The notes under the pieces: generated by a model
Seen by the model: the letters and a program-made list of their open reading frames with translations, nothing else
Told to the model about the DNA's origin: nothing
Databases searched by the model: none
Assembly: GCA_020055645.1 (NCBI GenBank)
Contig: CM034546.1
Location: 116,796,375-116,860,374 of the forward strand
Direction: 5' to 3'
Length of the DNA: 64,000 nt
DNA from: Tomocerus qinae
Lineage: Eukaryota > Arthropoda > Collembola > Entomobryomorpha > Tomoceridae
Part shown: positions 16,001 through 30,402 of the stretch, piece after piece
Layout: each line of letters starts with the position of its first letter
Position numbering within the stretch: the stretch's first letter is position 1
Made by a program: the position numbers and the translations under genes

Positions 16001-16736
16001 GAGATGTTGGATCAGGCCACAGATAATCACTGTGAGAAAACCAAATGAAAAGAAGACTTAGTCGTTAGGGCAGGAATGTTTGAAGTGAACACATTGAACC
16101 TCAAAAGTTAAAAAGAGTTCAGCTCTCACATTATACTACTTACAGTAACTACCTCTCCCCCCTAACAATGTACACAAACTCAATATAATCAGCAATTTGT
16201 AAATATAAGGTGAACTACAGCATATAAAATGTGATTTTCACCAACTTTCCTTTTCAATATTTACTAGCCTGGCTAGGCAGAGCATTCTCATCTTTCTCTG
16301 CTTTTCTGTTGTGAAACCCACTCAGTTCCGTTCACTTCAGGACCAGTAATGCTCCACTATTATCCCCGAGATTACTTTATTTTGTACGTATAAAACTACA
16401 GTTTTGATAGGATCAAGTGGAGTAGATATGCTGCAATCAGGAACTAGATTTAGATTTTTCAGAGTATATACAGCATGGCTATCCATTCGTAAACATCGCA
16501 CTTTCTCTTACGCATAAAACTTTCACGTGCTTCAGGATTTCATTTTTATAATATTTCCACCTTTAACAGAATAAAAGGCGAAATCTTGTGAAAGTAGTCT
16601 AAAAGTGCGAAAGTTTAAAAATTTTATTTTGTATTGGTGAAAGTTGTATATGGAGTTAGGATATAAAAAGAGAAAGTCAGTTGGGGCAGCGGCATACTGT
16701 AGTATATGCAGATACAGGAGTTAGTTGCATGGGTGG

Positions 16737-16816
16737 TATAAAACGTATTCTTTTTTCTTGAATGGTGCAAATGCAAAAGCGTTCCTCGTGGCAGCCCCAG
16801 TTTCCGAGACGTAAGT
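16737..16816 (+). promoter_or_regulatory. Possible TATA promoter with first-exon donor (weak)
   Basis: TATAAAA at 16737-16743 lies about 73 bases upstream of a consensus donor, GAC|GTAAGT with GT at 16811. Between them an ATG at 16762 opens a 16-codon frame that reaches the donor (MVQMQKRSSWQPQFPR). A start about 30 bases after the TATA box would fall just downstream of that ATG, so the two readings conflict. Nothing downstream could be joined to it. This is inference only. Confidence 0.15.
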
Positions 16817-19545
16817 CAGCATGTTTTGTTATGCTTACATAGACATGCACACACAGTTGTCTTTAGAGAGGAGGGACGTGAATAGTCTGGGTTAACAAGA
16901 AGTGTATGAGATGCTGTATACGATAGAGTGTTATTGGATGTTTTTCTATGTACTCTGTGCTTGAAATATGATTACGAGACATGAAAGAGGCTGCCGTGCT
17001 TTTTTATCTACTCTTCCTATCTACCGCTCCTACACACAAAGTAGAATTGCCATTTACTTACCCTTACTCACCAGTCTCTGGAAAAAATAAGCGTCTTATT
17101 GTCAGGTACATGGCTTTGCTTCGTTTACCACTGTATAGTTTTGTATAGAGGAAAGATAAGGCTAAAATGTTTTCCTTTGTTCTACAAGAGATCTAGTTTT
17201 GTTTGTATCTGTACAGTACTACTAGCTTTGCTTCGTTAGTTGCTCTGCGAAGGAAATGCATGTCTACCTGAAGAATTGTGAGTGGAAGTGCAAAGGACAG
17301 TTGGAGTACTTCCGGTAAAAGAACTCCAAAACACCAAAACTTGAATTCTGCAAAAGGGAATTCTCTGATGCGCAGTTGAGTAATCTAAAGTATAAAGGGG
17401 GAATTTTATATTTAAATTGCACTTAAGTATTCCGTCTCGTTGTAAATGGCACTCTTCATTCAATCGACTCCTATGATTTGCCCTAAATAAGTAGATATAA
17501 AATGAAAATAAAACATAGTGTAGCCTAAAATTGTAAAGTCTATAAATTCCTAAGCGGACCGAAATAAAGCACAGCATCCCTGACTTCACACCATCAGATT
17601 TTCCATCCTTCCTTTTACAAGAAGAATACATGTAGCTGAACACAAAGAACCACTTCAACTTCTCAATAGCAACAAACAGAAATTCACTTTTAGCACCCTT
17701 CCTCCGACCCCTTCACGTATGAAAAAAACGCCTAAACTTTTATTCCCAATCGATATTTGATTTCATGACTCCACTACAAAATACATTTGCCAGTACTACG
17801 ACCACTTCTGCACTAATAAAAGTACGCAATTGTAATATTATCAGAGCAAATGTCATGTTACTACTTCAGTAAACAAATGGTTATCTACATACAAGTCCTT
17901 ATCCTGCATAGCCTACTTCCATATTTATGGCTACATTTCTTGTAATATTCTCAACAATGTGATTTGGAAAAATAAAACCCTTTACTATTCGTCCAACCTG
18001 TATGTAATTCAAGATTCTCCACTTTGTCCTCTCAGCTTCCTTTATTTTTTTCAATCAACGCGACTTTAATCATCTCCTTAAACTTTAGTCAGACTTCAAA
18101 TAGCCGTTTATTTCTATGCAAATGCCATCCGCATTGTTCCTTACGTTTTATCTGTCCAATTGTATATTCTTACGTCTCTAAAACGTACAAATTGTCCTAT
18201 CTTTGACTTGAGTCAGGCTCTCGCCAAAATATCAAAAGTTCTGTAAATAAATATATATAATCAAATATAGCCAACTCACTCCTACGACCGTCACACTTCA
18301 ATGCAAATGCAACGGAGAACTTTCACTCTACTGACTAAAGAGGATTAAGTTCCCTATAGTACAACACGTACATGTACTTACTAGCAAAACAGCAGCAGGA
18401 CTCAGTCACACAGTCAAAGAGAGACAACAAACTTAAGAGAAAGGAACATGAAAGGATAGAGCACTCTGTTACACAATACACTTTTCTCGCACTTACATTA
18501 AGTATACATAACAGACTAATATTATATCATTATGTAGTTGGTAGCCAACAGTATCTACAACACAAATTAATTGTGCCCTGAGTATCTGCATCATCCTTAC
18601 TTGTACCTCTTCAGAACTAAATTCCCTCAACCGATTCTATCTCTATAAATGCACAAAACATAAGAGACTGCGATGGATTCCTGGGGCATCAGTTCTAAGA
18701 CCTTTAATTGGACTCGGTCGTTAGAAACTTCGGGCTTGTCTGAAAGGAAGAACTCGTTTTAGATAATAACCGATATAAAATAAATGTATAGCAACTCTAT
18801 ATCAACTTTTCTGCTGAAAAAACGACAATGACTACTGACGCACGTACGACATACCAAAGATTGAAGACGTAATTTACCCTAGTTAACTACACACGCAGAA
18901 AAAGCAAAGAAACGTACAGAATGTACTAATAAAGCCAGTACTTCCACGGAATGACCTAATAAATACTACAATCAGAATTTATTAATATTATCTGTAAGTG
19001 GATGAGGCTGAGAATTACAGTAAGGCTTACTGACCACTGAGAATAGGATCTTTCGTTGATCGTTGATAATTCGAGTAAAACGGTCGACCAATGTGTTACG
19101 ATTATGACATCCACTCTTCCCATTTTTATTTTTAGTGAAATGGATAAAAGTTGATTGTCGCCAGACGGTTCTTAGTCTGTGCTTAAATAATAAAAGTAAA
19201 TGAGATTTCTTAAACCGAATTTCTTAAGACTGATGAATTCATAGACAATATTGGACTTCTAATAATTTCCCATTAACGATGAAACCCTTAACGCTTTAGG
19301 CTGTCATGATGCTATAATCATTGTCATTCACTCATTATCACCCGTTGTAATTGTTTGTTTTGGAAGAGCATTAGCTAACTTGTTTAGATGTTCTAAGTAT
19401 TAGTAATGAGCATGTGTGGCTAATTTTTCTCTGGCGGAAGCAGATCTACTAGTTGTGTTACTTTGAATGTTACTATTGAAATTGAAATGTTACTTATGTG
19501 AAATTCAAAGGCAAGCTGATAAGCAGTTCCATATTAACCAACAAA

Positions 19546-19684
19546 ACATTGCATTTGTGAAAATGATAACATTGTGCTATTTAATACTATGTACAATGTT
19601 AGAATTGAGTTTAAATTAGAACAATGAACATTGCAATTTATTCATCAAACCACTTTACAAATATGATTGTGCAGGGACATTGTT
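19546..19684. promoter_or_regulatory. Cluster of six SOX-like ACAATG sites
   Basis: Six copies of ACAATG or its complement ACATTG lie within 139 bases: 19546, 19569, 19593, 19621, 19628 and 19677. The base composition predicts about 0.1. ACAATG is the core of SOX HMG-box binding sites, so an enhancer is one explanation. A decayed short repeat is another. No coding sequence overlaps. Confidence 0.3.
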
Positions 19685-20000
19685 GTAATGTGCAAGGACT
19701 TTAGTATTGAATAAATAATGCAGTTATAGACAAATCTATTTCCATTTATGGGTTTAAGTTCCAGAAAAGCTTGTTAACGGATCGATGAAATTAGGCTCGA
19801 GATTGGGCTGTGGTCCTTTCTATTACGACGGTTAAATATAGCCACAACGTTTTAAAACCTTGGATTTCCAAGATATATTTTTTCTATATCATAAATTTAA
19901 GTTCTCTGAAGAAGGGTATGATTGGTAGGAAATTGGCCCTTGTGCCATTTGGATCTTTTTGAAATACAACGCTTATAAATTCGAGACAGGCTAAATCACA

Positions 20001-23000
20001 TAATTGCATTTGAAAAACTAGTCCCGAAATAGGACGACAAGGACTTGAAAAGTGGTCTAGACTTTAGGTTTCCGATATTAGTACATTATAGATGATATTT
20101 AGTCTAGCTTATAAAAATATATAGCATTTTTCCCTATCGCTTTGTTTCCGTTTACGAAACAAGTAGAGCTAGATGTAAATAGAATGGACTGATCCATCGT
20201 GCAACTGCAACTCGACCCAGTTTTCTAGTTGAAATAAAAATATATAGTTTTACAACAGTTGGATCTGGTAGTTTTATTACACCGCTGATAGTATGGAGAG
20301 TTACATTTCCCACTTGGAGGGATGCTCGTGGTTACTTTCCAGAAACTATGATACAATAGCACGTAGTTATTCAATCTTAAGATAACATCTTTAATTTTTA
20401 ACCACAATTCACTAGAACATTCAGTGCCAGAAGACCTTTTGTTGCATTTAAACAGGATAAAATTATCATAAATTAGGGTTTTGTCCCAAAGTCTTTTAAA
20501 GTCTTGTGATGGATATCAAAAAATAATACTGGATCCAATATGCACTTACAGTATATTTATACAGCTATCAAAAGCATAGACATTTATCGTGACTACCCGT
20601 AAATACATTTGCATCTACAGACACTACTTATAAGATTCTTTTGTTTAAATAAAATATATTGCATTAGTTTCTTGTGTCGTAACTTTCCCACGAGATAGTT
20701 TCACCCAAGTAAGTTATGGTGATAGCTATTTTCCAATTAAAGTTTCCCAACTTCATAATGTAGACGAGAATCGGTCCAAATATATTTAACTTTCCAATGT
20801 ACGAAGACCCATTTTCCTTTATCCAGGTTCTTTTCTTTGGATGCATAACGGGGATACCTACTTTAAATGACTATGAGTGTGACTTTCATGGACAGAGTAA
20901 GACATCACAATTGCAATGCACTCCAGCAATTATTTCGAATGTCGAGTGCCATAATGTAATGGAGTGAAGTAGTAACTATTTGGCGGTGTGTATGGGATAA
21001 CTGCTGAAACTACTCTGTAATATCCAAGAACGAATCCATAAAATGACTTTATGACATTTTTATGAGATTGGATAAAGTGCGAGGAAAATCGTCAAGAACA
21101 GCATAAAACCAAGTAGCGAGGTTATAAATCTGAGATTTACCGGATGGGTATTATGACAAACCACCCTTACCACTATACCACTCATATTCACACTTGCTGC
21201 TAGACAGATTGCCCATTACAATTACATATCATAAAGGTCAAGTTGAAACGGAGAAGAAAAAGACATTATTCTACTTAGTTTACTTAGGTCTCGAAATAAC
21301 ATTAATTTAAGTGTTTTATCATCGTAGTTATATTGTCTCGATGTTTTCTAACCTACTTTAAATACGATTTACAAGGTTGACGGAAATTAGGTGCAATTGC
21401 AATAAAATGATTTTACACTTCCTATGTTGACCTTGTCCAAATGAAAGTAGATAAGGAATATTCAAAGGACAACATGAATTTACGTACTTTGGCAAAAGTT
21501 TGTATTTACTAGATCACAAAATCGAATGGTCATTACTATTTTGATTGCTACATGATTGCAAACAAATTCCTCAAGACTACAATAAAATATTTCTTAAGGT
21601 CAAACAGATTGTGTATTAAAATTTAGCCCCATAGAGAGACCTATGAATACATTTGTAAGTTTTAACTTTGCAAATAACTTTAGATGTGACATTTACTTAG
21701 TATTTGGTTTTGGTACCCTGCACACATAAAAACACTTGTTCCTTCGTGAAAGTTATATTGAACTTTTCCAATTCTACTTTCCATGAACGGTGCATTCCGC
21801 ATTTCGCAATCTGTTCTATACATTTGCATGCAACCAGCGAACTATCAACATTTTCTTGTTTTGCATACTACACTTTGCATACTTTTCCCGTAATGTGCAC
21901 ATGTTTCGTCCATAATAACATTAGCAAGTAGGTAGTCTTTGAGTACTACAACACGGTTTAAGTCATTTACCATTGCGCATTTCCTTGTTAAAACAGCAAT
22001 ATGCCACTTGGCACAAGCAATAACGCTACAATGGACTGTTTTGAATTTTCAATTAGTTTTCGGTGCGTGTCTGGAAATGCTATATGTCTCAACACGGTAA
22101 TAACACACATACAGCAGGCATCTATGTGATGTGTGCAGCAATATTAAAAGTATTATCGTGCTGTGTTTACAACGGGGTTTTATGATTGTAGTATTCACAT
22201 TCTCACTTGTATGACATACAAAAATGTTATGAAACATGTAGGTATATTTGTTAGTTAACGAAGACAAGCTCTTCGTACGTGACATTATAAATACTTTTGA
22301 AGCTGAACTGTATCTTAACTTATTAGATTTCAATTTCCGTTTTGAGTTCCATCAATCACGGGCGAAGTATGCGCAATTTGGCTGGATTTCATTAATTGAT
22401 CCTTTAGTACACACCTGTGTTTTCACCTGGCATACCTGTAAATAGACTTTGGAGTCTTGTCACTTGTCTTTCTTTTCCTACAGAGGGTTTTTTAACAAAA
22501 ACTAGAAAGTATTAAATTCATTATTTCACAATTTTCATTGTATACCGACCAACATGCAATATTATCTTCATGATTATTCAATCAGATGTACTTTGTCAAG
22601 TTGTAATTTCGGAATGTTTGTCTATCTGTCAGATTCGGCAAATGTGAAATTTTTCATTTTTCTAGTATGTACCGACAAAGATTTCATGCATTATTTGGTC
22701 ATCCAAGTCAATATTGAAATACTAGAAATAACATTAATATTAATCCAAAAAAAATGTGCGATTTCAGGTTTCCTCTGCTATTTACAATGTAAGTATACAA
22801 ATTACTTGTGTATGATGAATGTGGCATGGAAAATGAGCTGTTTTCATTTCATTACCCGGTAATTGAGCAGCATAACATCTTAGCTCTACTGTAGATTGTT
22901 TGCTGAACATATTAAGTTGTTCTGCAATATACTACACTTAAGCCGTTTTCAAATTCTTAAATGTTATCGTCCATGAGTAAACAATGAAGAGAACCCAAGA

Positions 23001-26000
23001 GTGTATTTGTTTGCGCTAAATTAATATTTGCACAGCCGAGATGAAAAACGATGATTAGGATGACCTATGGGTATTAGTACTGTGGCTAATGTCATTCTAA
23101 AAATATGTAGGCAGAAAGTAGGACAACAAAGGTAATGAGATAGTCTCATTTTTAATCCAATTCAAGTACGAAATAGAGCCATAGCGATTCTTCTCAAGAG
23201 TGCAACAGTCAACTTGTTTATGGCATACATGGAGTCATCGAGTGGATATCAAGAGGATTGGTGGAGAAAGGAAGTCAAGTAAATTTACTTCATCTCAGTT
23301 TCATATCAATTCAGACTGTGGGAATAAACTAGGAAAATATTTGCTGAGTACTTCAATCTGAGTCAGATTCTTTCCATTCAAATGTGATAGCAAGTAGGCT
23401 GACTTCGTCTCATTTCAGTTGACTTGGTTCGGATTGGATTTCTTCGCTGAAAGAACCTCGTCAGTCAATGAGTAGAATCTACACAAGGGAACCAATGTAG
23501 AATGCAAAATATTCGTAGAGCCAGGACTCCCCCGAGACTTTTAGCAACAGACCAGCTATAGGTAAAGCAATAAATCTTTTGTGGTGCAAATAATCAAGAC
23601 TTCCCTCACCGATCCTGCAACAACACTGACTTCTCCTGCCCAATGAATCCTAAATTACACGATCTTTTCCTTCTTTTCTATATTTTTGCATTCTGCATCA
23701 CAACATCATTAGTCATGAAAGAAACACAAAGCCAAATATTTCTTTTGGATATTAGTCGCCCATGCAATGGCCATGACTATGATTTAGGACTTCTAACAAT
23801 GATTGTAACGGTGGAACTAGGATGTAATTTTTCTTTCTTTGATGAGCTCGTGAATTTATTGGACTGTAGCATGCTATTATACATTGTACTAGCGCCTATA
23901 CTAACAGTTGTACTGTGAAATGTCCACATAACCTGAACAACACTACAAGTACAAACCTTGTCAAAACTATTATTGAAATTACAATGCATACCCAAGGCTT
24001 ACAACCCGATTTTGCACAATCAAAATGAAAAATAAGCGGAAACTATAAGTATTTCAATCCCCTGTCATTAAATTTACTACAGAAAAGCACAATAATGGCA
24101 TCATAGGTTTTGTCCCTAATAAGCTACTCGTTTGTAGATACTGCTCGTTTTGGCAAACATAATGGCAAATGATAAATCTTAAGTGATTCGGCTCAATTTA
24201 AGTCCCCGAGCATACTTTTCATAATGGCAAGGTGAATTCAGAACTTTCTATTAAAAGCCTACTCTACAGATAGTAGAAGAATTATTATTCCACTTCACTC
24301 CCACAGTACTATAATATGTATACCTCGTGGCCATTATAAATTACATGATAGACATGGCAGCAAAGATATCATTAATGGACCTCAAAATCAAATCCTATAT
24401 TCATGAAATACTGCTTCAACATCAAAGAAGGGTTAACTAAAGTGAACTAGAAACTACGTACCTCGTTTACGCATTCAATATTTTTATCAATAGAAAAACA
24501 AGCTCGTTATTTTATCGTATATACGTATTTCATAGTACATAGGCAGGTATTTCAATGGTTAGAGAAGGAAAGAAATCCAGCATTATTGCTACGTAATTTT
24601 CGATGCGTATAAAGTTGTTCACAAGTTTGTGTAGGTGTAGGCGTGGTCCAAAGAAAATAATATTGAACATAAACAATAGCTCTTGAAGTTAGCAACAACT
24701 TTGAAGAGTAGAGTATAAATTCATTCCTCTGATCATGTACTACAACTTTGTAAACACACGTACTTAGATGCTGCGGAAAATGCTATGATTGTATCAGCAA
24801 GGTGAAACAGAAATAAAGTAATGCGCATTATATTTACCAACTTTCAGTGCAAGATTTATTTTTGAAGTGGTCACTGCCCACAAGATTTCAAAGACTGACA
24901 ACAAGTAGGTATTCACTACGTAGGATCATAATGTAACTTAGTATAAGTGTATACTGGTAATTTCCTGCTCCTTCTGGAGTCTTCTGGTTGTCAAAGCACT
25001 CAAACCAGTATGATGAATCCGACAGTTTCATCATGATCATAAGGCTTATCTTTTATCTATAGTAAAGTTGATCAGCAGTTACATTTGGTTTTCTGTGAGG
25101 ACTGAATGAATTGTTGAATCCGTTTTCTTTCCTGAAGAAAGATATCCCATATATCTTCTAGAAAAAACTTTTCCTATCAGCACGAAAAATGTAATCAAAC
25201 TGTCAAACTACTAGATTATCCTATACCGCACACATACCATCTGCAGTAGCAACGTGAATCTCAATGTAAAAGCTTTTGCGGCCAGGATATACGGGAAATA
25301 CCGCCATATATTCTTTACTTCCTTCCTCCCACCGCTTCGAAATTTTTTTCATTTTCTTTCATACTGTGTTTCATAGGTACTGATATTTTATTTCAATTTT
25401 CGAATTATTGTCTCACTCCAACCAGTTCAATCCTACCCTTTGTATATGATACTTGTTTACTTGGTAAGTGAAGCCCGCTTATGAATCCTCCACGTACATA
25501 TTATTATGACAGGGTGTAGTAATAAGCAGTTATTTCGTATTTGCCAAAGGAGAAATAGTTTTATGATTTTTGAGGAGATTACCTGATAATCCAGTAGTAG
25601 TGTCGAAAAACATAATTTTGCATAACTTATGAACACTTAATTGAAATACCTATCAAAAAAATCCAAAAGAAAAAAATTATTTAATTAAACATTATTTATT
25701 AGATTACAATAAGCCTAGTGATGGAAATTACTCAACAAGGGAGTGTAGAGAAGGAAACGTTTGTATAGATAGTAAAATTTTCTTTTCCAGACAAACAGTA
25801 AATTGTATTTCATTTTCTTAAGTCTTCAAACGAAACTAATGAAAGTTAATTAAATCCTTAATCTGCACTCTACACTAGTATAATAGTAGTTAGGCAATAG
25901 TTTGTAGTGAACAATGGTTGAAACTTCGTCAGAGGATGCCGTAGTAAGCCAATTAATTGGGAACAATAGTGACTGCTTGACAAGAATTGCAGACTTTAAG

Positions 26001-29000
26001 GTGCTTATAGAGATGAAACTAAAGAGATATTTGGAATAGAGTCAGGTAGATAACTGAAGATGATCTCGTAAGAATGCACTTCATGAATAAAAGCAACATA
26101 TACTTTTGCCTACGTAGCCTATACATGCTATTTACGTTATATAAGCTAGGTAGTTGATTTAGGCAGGAGCAACGTTTCATTTGGCTGCAGCTCTGTGAGT
26201 ACCTTTTATTTAGAATTGCAAAAGCGGGTGTATATGCAAAGAATGAAGACGATGCGGACTTGTAGGTATTTAGGTATAGAAAGAGGATGCTTGGTTCTGT
26301 CTGCCGGTAATTGGAAGTAGATATGCACGGCTACGTAGGTATGTGTACTAAGAGAGTGGAGAATAATCAACAATGCCTCTTATCTGTGATTCCCTTTGAT
26401 CATGAAATCCAACTTACCATTTGCTGAACCGCATTAAAAGTGGAGTCTGATACGTAGCTTTCTCTTAATAGTGCTTTCATTTAGCTGGCAGATACAGTCC
26501 ATTCGAATAACAGATACGGCACTTCTCCCTGCATACTTACAAAAAGGCCGGCTACATACAGATTTCTATCGCTACGTGTGCAACTACAGAATTCGCATTT
26601 CATAGAGTGATTCGCAACTCTTCCATTCCACAAAGTTTGCAATGCACTCAGGACCAACTCTCTATAGTATAACTCGTAGAAACAATCTCTGTGTATACTG
26701 CTATTGGTTGCAAGTAAAAATTAGATCACTAGATGCATACTCTGGGAATATATAAAGAAATCTAACGGTAATCTCCTTTTTCCAAGCTTTTTCTGTACAG
26801 TTTACCTATTTGTGATAAAAAGGAAACCCGGTTTCGCCGTACCTCATTCCTTATTGACTTAACATTAACTTTAAACTGTAGTGCAGTTTCGCTATGCCAA
26901 ATACCTTAAAAGACACAAACTTTTATCTGCGCAGAATAAGAAAGATTCTCAGTTGTAGAGAAAAAGAAAGAATTTTCTTCGTAGATATCACTTTCTCTCC
27001 CTATTGCCATCAGCATCAACACATCAGCAGTTAATTTAATTGCGCTTAATTCAATATACACTTTACAACAAGGTAATACTGAGTGAGAATGTCTCCATTA
27101 CAAACTTTTTCTTGCACAACTAGGAAGTAACAGCCACTTTGTCCTTATTTTTAGGCTATAGTGAAAGCATTATGGTACCCAATCAAAATTTTCAGAATAC
27201 CTTTCAACATTATTCTGAAATCAAAGGCTTTCTGTAAAATCTAAGCAGAAATAAGGCCAAATAGGAAGTTATAACACAGTAAATAGAAGTTTATTCTACC
27301 TTATTTCACGATACAGATCTTTAATGTACCTCGCTTTATTTCTGGGATGAGATTTTCCCCTTACACTACATGCATGCAAATTCTAATTCAAACGGCTTTT
27401 AATTCCGAAGTTACCAGACAGTTGTTCCAGGCAGGAAATCGAAAAAGAAAGCCCAAACAATATACCCAAAGACGACATGGGACTCAAAATTCATTTCCGT
27501 GGATGGATAATAATGGTGTAAGAACGCTAAGACTTTAGCTGCCAGCTTAAACCCTATACCACTAATCACCTTCCTAGACCATTCATTCTACCTGCATGAG
27601 TAAAAGTATTTCAATTCATCAAGTTATATGATCAACTACTAACAACATCTTGGAGAAGCAAAATTATTTCACAGAATTAAGACACTCCATTTATAACTGT
27701 TTTTAATAATTGACATTGTTTGTTTTAGACAAAATATCAGATAGCCATTTTGTATACGACTTAAAAAGAGCCATGTGATTTGGAAGCCAAATGAATATGC
27801 TCACGTCACTTAGGTACACGCACAACAGTCGTATATATAGGTAGATGTTCCAAAGTAGCTTTCAAAGAGATACATATCACAGAAATATACTTATATAAGG
27901 TAACTTTGTAAAGTTTAAGTTTCTAGAGACGAGCTTAGGAAGAGGAAGGATCAAGATCAACAGAAGGCAGAGGATGCACGGCATACACGATACAAAACGT
28001 ATGGTGACTATGCTATAGTGCCTGTGTAAGTTGTGGAAGATGACATAAGCCAAAGTTTAGCTATGCTTTAGTGTAGCCTACGAGAGAGTTCTAGAGAAAA
28101 GACACAGTTTTAGGGAAGTCAGGGCGAATTGAAGTGAATTCGGCCTACTTGCTATTCCAGACAACTTGGTCTCTTCTCTAGATTCCCCCTGTAGGCTCAA
28201 CTTCTCTTCTTCTGCTATATGGTGGCTTACCCAGAGATCAGTTGGAATTTCTCTACTCTGTCCTAATTGATTACACCGCTTCCTCTTAAAGTCCCTCAGG
28301 CTCTTTTACTTTAAAATTTGAGCTTTTTACATCCTTGTGGGAGTCATTTTCTTCAAGAATCACATTTCTTACGACTTTCAATGGAACAGATTTTCGTTTT
28401 TGATTAATGTAACACATAAGTATTATAGGACTCGGAGATAAGCTTATGTCTGAGTACATAAAATATATAGATAACCATCAATAGATATGGAAAATCTCTG
28501 GAAATAATAATATATAGACATTTTTACTTCATTCAGCAAAAAGTGGGATCTAGTTTATTATATTAACAATACAAATAAATTTTGTATTTGTGTTAGTTAC
28601 TGACAGGATAGCTACTCTATCATTCCAAATACTTCACTTCACAACAATTTGCTCGATTTCAGCAGATCTCTTAATTAACCATTTTAACTAGAACGAATAT
28701 CTAGTTTTTACACAGAGTGGCTACTTGATGTATCATGATTGTGGATATCCATTAATTTATTAAGTTACCCAGAGGAGTAGGAGTAGGCATGTATTTATTT
28801 GCATGTATTCAATTCAAATCATGCGTAATTCCAACGAAATGTATTCGCAGTTTTGGTTTCAACAGAAATGGGATCCAATTCAATTGTAATATTCAAATTC
28901 TACTACTCTTTCACTGAATTACGTCTCATTAACAAATACCGACCATTCAAATTCTCTAAAATGTCTGACAATCACACAATGCGAACAATTTTTAATGACG

Positions 29001-29961
29001 AAACTAGATAAGAGTCTTCATATATAGTCAGTTGTCCGTTTATAATATAATTTTAGATTTAGGAATCCATATACTTTCACATAGCTGGATAATATATACT
29101 ACAAATAGAAACACCAGAAACAGGTGCATGTATGGTTGAAGTGATAATGCGAAACTGATCCATTCAGATAGTTTCCGAATGCAGTGAATGCTGCTGCTGC
29201 TATTCCATGAGCATTACTGAGCATATTCTAGCAAATAATTCTAGCGTACTCAATCAACTTACCTTGGCTTTAATTCAGAAAATCCTCATTGCTGCTGTGA
29301 AACAATTCAGCATTAAATTCCGTATGCATTTATGCATCTGGCATTCAGCAAAACAGTGAAAACAATACAAAACTACCGACGACGAGGTGTCGTTAATATC
29401 GAACGGTTTGGCTTGGAGTTCAACTCAGATGCAGGAATTGCGTGAAATAATTCGTAAATATAATACTATTCATCATTCATATGTTCAGTTTTGTAATCTA
29501 ATTGTTATGCAGAGTAATTTGCGTTTGCTGCTGTATAGCAATATTTACCATTATTGTGCCGGCATCAAAAGGAAGAGAAATACATGGTATATAATTTCCA
29601 CATTACATGTTTGTCTTTGAAATTGTAGTAATAAACAGCTCTAATACGTGCGCTTAATTAAATGCATTAATTAATCTATGTTAAGGCATTGTTGAGTTTG
29701 TCCTACCTTCATGTCCCGCAACATATGGTTGTAAAAAACCTTCACTATGTAAGATGGACATTTTTCATTACCCCAAATACGAAAATTACTGAGATTCCAA
29801 TTTCATGTACTTGTGCCTAGCACATATAACTGTTTCTATCTAAAATTGTGATACGAGATTTAGAAAACTTTTATGGGGTATCGAAACAAAGTGGCTGGAT
29901 GGATGGAAGATGCAGTACATCACAACACAATGCACTGTCTAGAAGAGTTATAATTACGATA
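20001..29961. other. Non-coding stretch, no gene supported
   Basis: No exon could be supported on either strand. One frame at 23643-23918 (+) starts with a hydrophobic N-terminus (LFLLFYIFAFCITT) that could pass for a signal peptide, but no donor in it has the phase needed for the downstream channel gene. It has no other resemblance. No transposon coding sequence was seen. The interval may be upstream intergenic DNA or a long 5' intron of the channel gene. Confidence 0.55.
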
Positions 29962-29982
29962 TTTATTAATTGGTTGCCAATT

Positions 29983-30015
29983 AATTTGTATGGCACACAC
30001 ATGACTTTTGTATGG
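29983..30015 (+). repeat. Left terminal inverted repeat of the MITE
   Basis: This 33-bp arm matches the reverse complement of 30349-30381 without mismatch. It contains two TTTGTATGG motifs (29985-29993 and 30007-30015). The 11 bases outside it (29972-29982) match the opposite end only weakly apart from the terminal GG. Confidence 0.85.
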
Positions 30016-30348
30016 AGGATTTTTTGACATTTAGTGTGGCTTTGTATGGTGTGTTATGGCTTACTTAATGAATTTGTATGGAAATAATTACTATGTATGG
30101 TGATACAAACATGCACAGTGTACTGATACACGATAGATATCACCATAGGTTAGTAAATTTATTCAATGTTAATAGCATATTGTGGAATGATAAGACCCAA
30201 GTAGAAATTGCACAACCATGAAAAAAAAATGAACCCATTATGTTAAATTAACTTACCTTGTATATTCAATATTGCCATACAAAGTCATAAACCGCCATAC
30301 AAAGTCATACACCACCATACAAAGTAATACTATCTATTTTTAGCTCTC

Positions 30349-30381
30349 CCATACAAAAGTCATGTGTGTGCCATACAAATT
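30349..30381 (-). repeat. Right terminal inverted repeat of the MITE
   Basis: This 33-bp arm is the exact reverse complement of 29983-30015. It is followed by 11 bases (30382-30392) and then by the TTTATTAATT copy that also precedes the left end. Confidence 0.85.
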
Positions 30382-30402
30382 CCTATTATCCCTTTATTAA
30401 TT

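Larger units (their letters stand above)
10001..20000. other. Non-coding stretch with ACAATG-site cluster
   Basis: No supported gene. The two longest open frames (10138-10494 minus, 118 codons; 17236-17658 minus, 140 codons) have no recognisable domain and fall within the chance expectation. A TATAAAA at 16737-16743 is followed by a strong splice-donor-like GACGTAAGT at 16808-16816, which could mark an unproven promoter and first exon. The cluster of ACAATG/ACATTG words at 19546-19684 is listed separately. Confidence 0.55.
29972..30392. mobile_element. MITE-like non-autonomous DNA transposon
   Basis: A 33-bp perfect inverted repeat pairs 29983-30015 with 30349-30381, both reading AATTTGTATGGCACACAC inward. 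The motif TTTGTATGG recurs facing inward: left at 29985, 30007, 30041 and 30073, plus a TATGTATGG variant at 30092; right, as CCATACAAA, at 30275, 30295, 30315, 30349 and 30371. TTTATTAATT occurs at 29962-29971 and again at 30393-30402 and looks like a 10-bp target-site duplication, giving an element of 421 bp with both ends starting GG. The middle has no coding frame, so it would have moved with a transposase supplied elsewhere. A 10-bp duplication fits Mutator-like elements, but the superfamily cannot be fixed from one copy. Confidence 0.8.

Noticed and set aside
17236-17658. 140-codon open frame on the minus strand
   Set aside because: About one frame this long is expected in 64 kb at this composition. 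It has no domain, no hydrophobic or repeat pattern and no family resemblance.
23643-23918. Frame with a signal-peptide-like start as the missing first exon of the channel gene
   Set aside because: Its only fair donor (ATT|GTAACG) ends in phase 0, whereas the candidate exon at 31776 needs two spare bases. Direct joining to 32472 is possible but otherwise unsupported.
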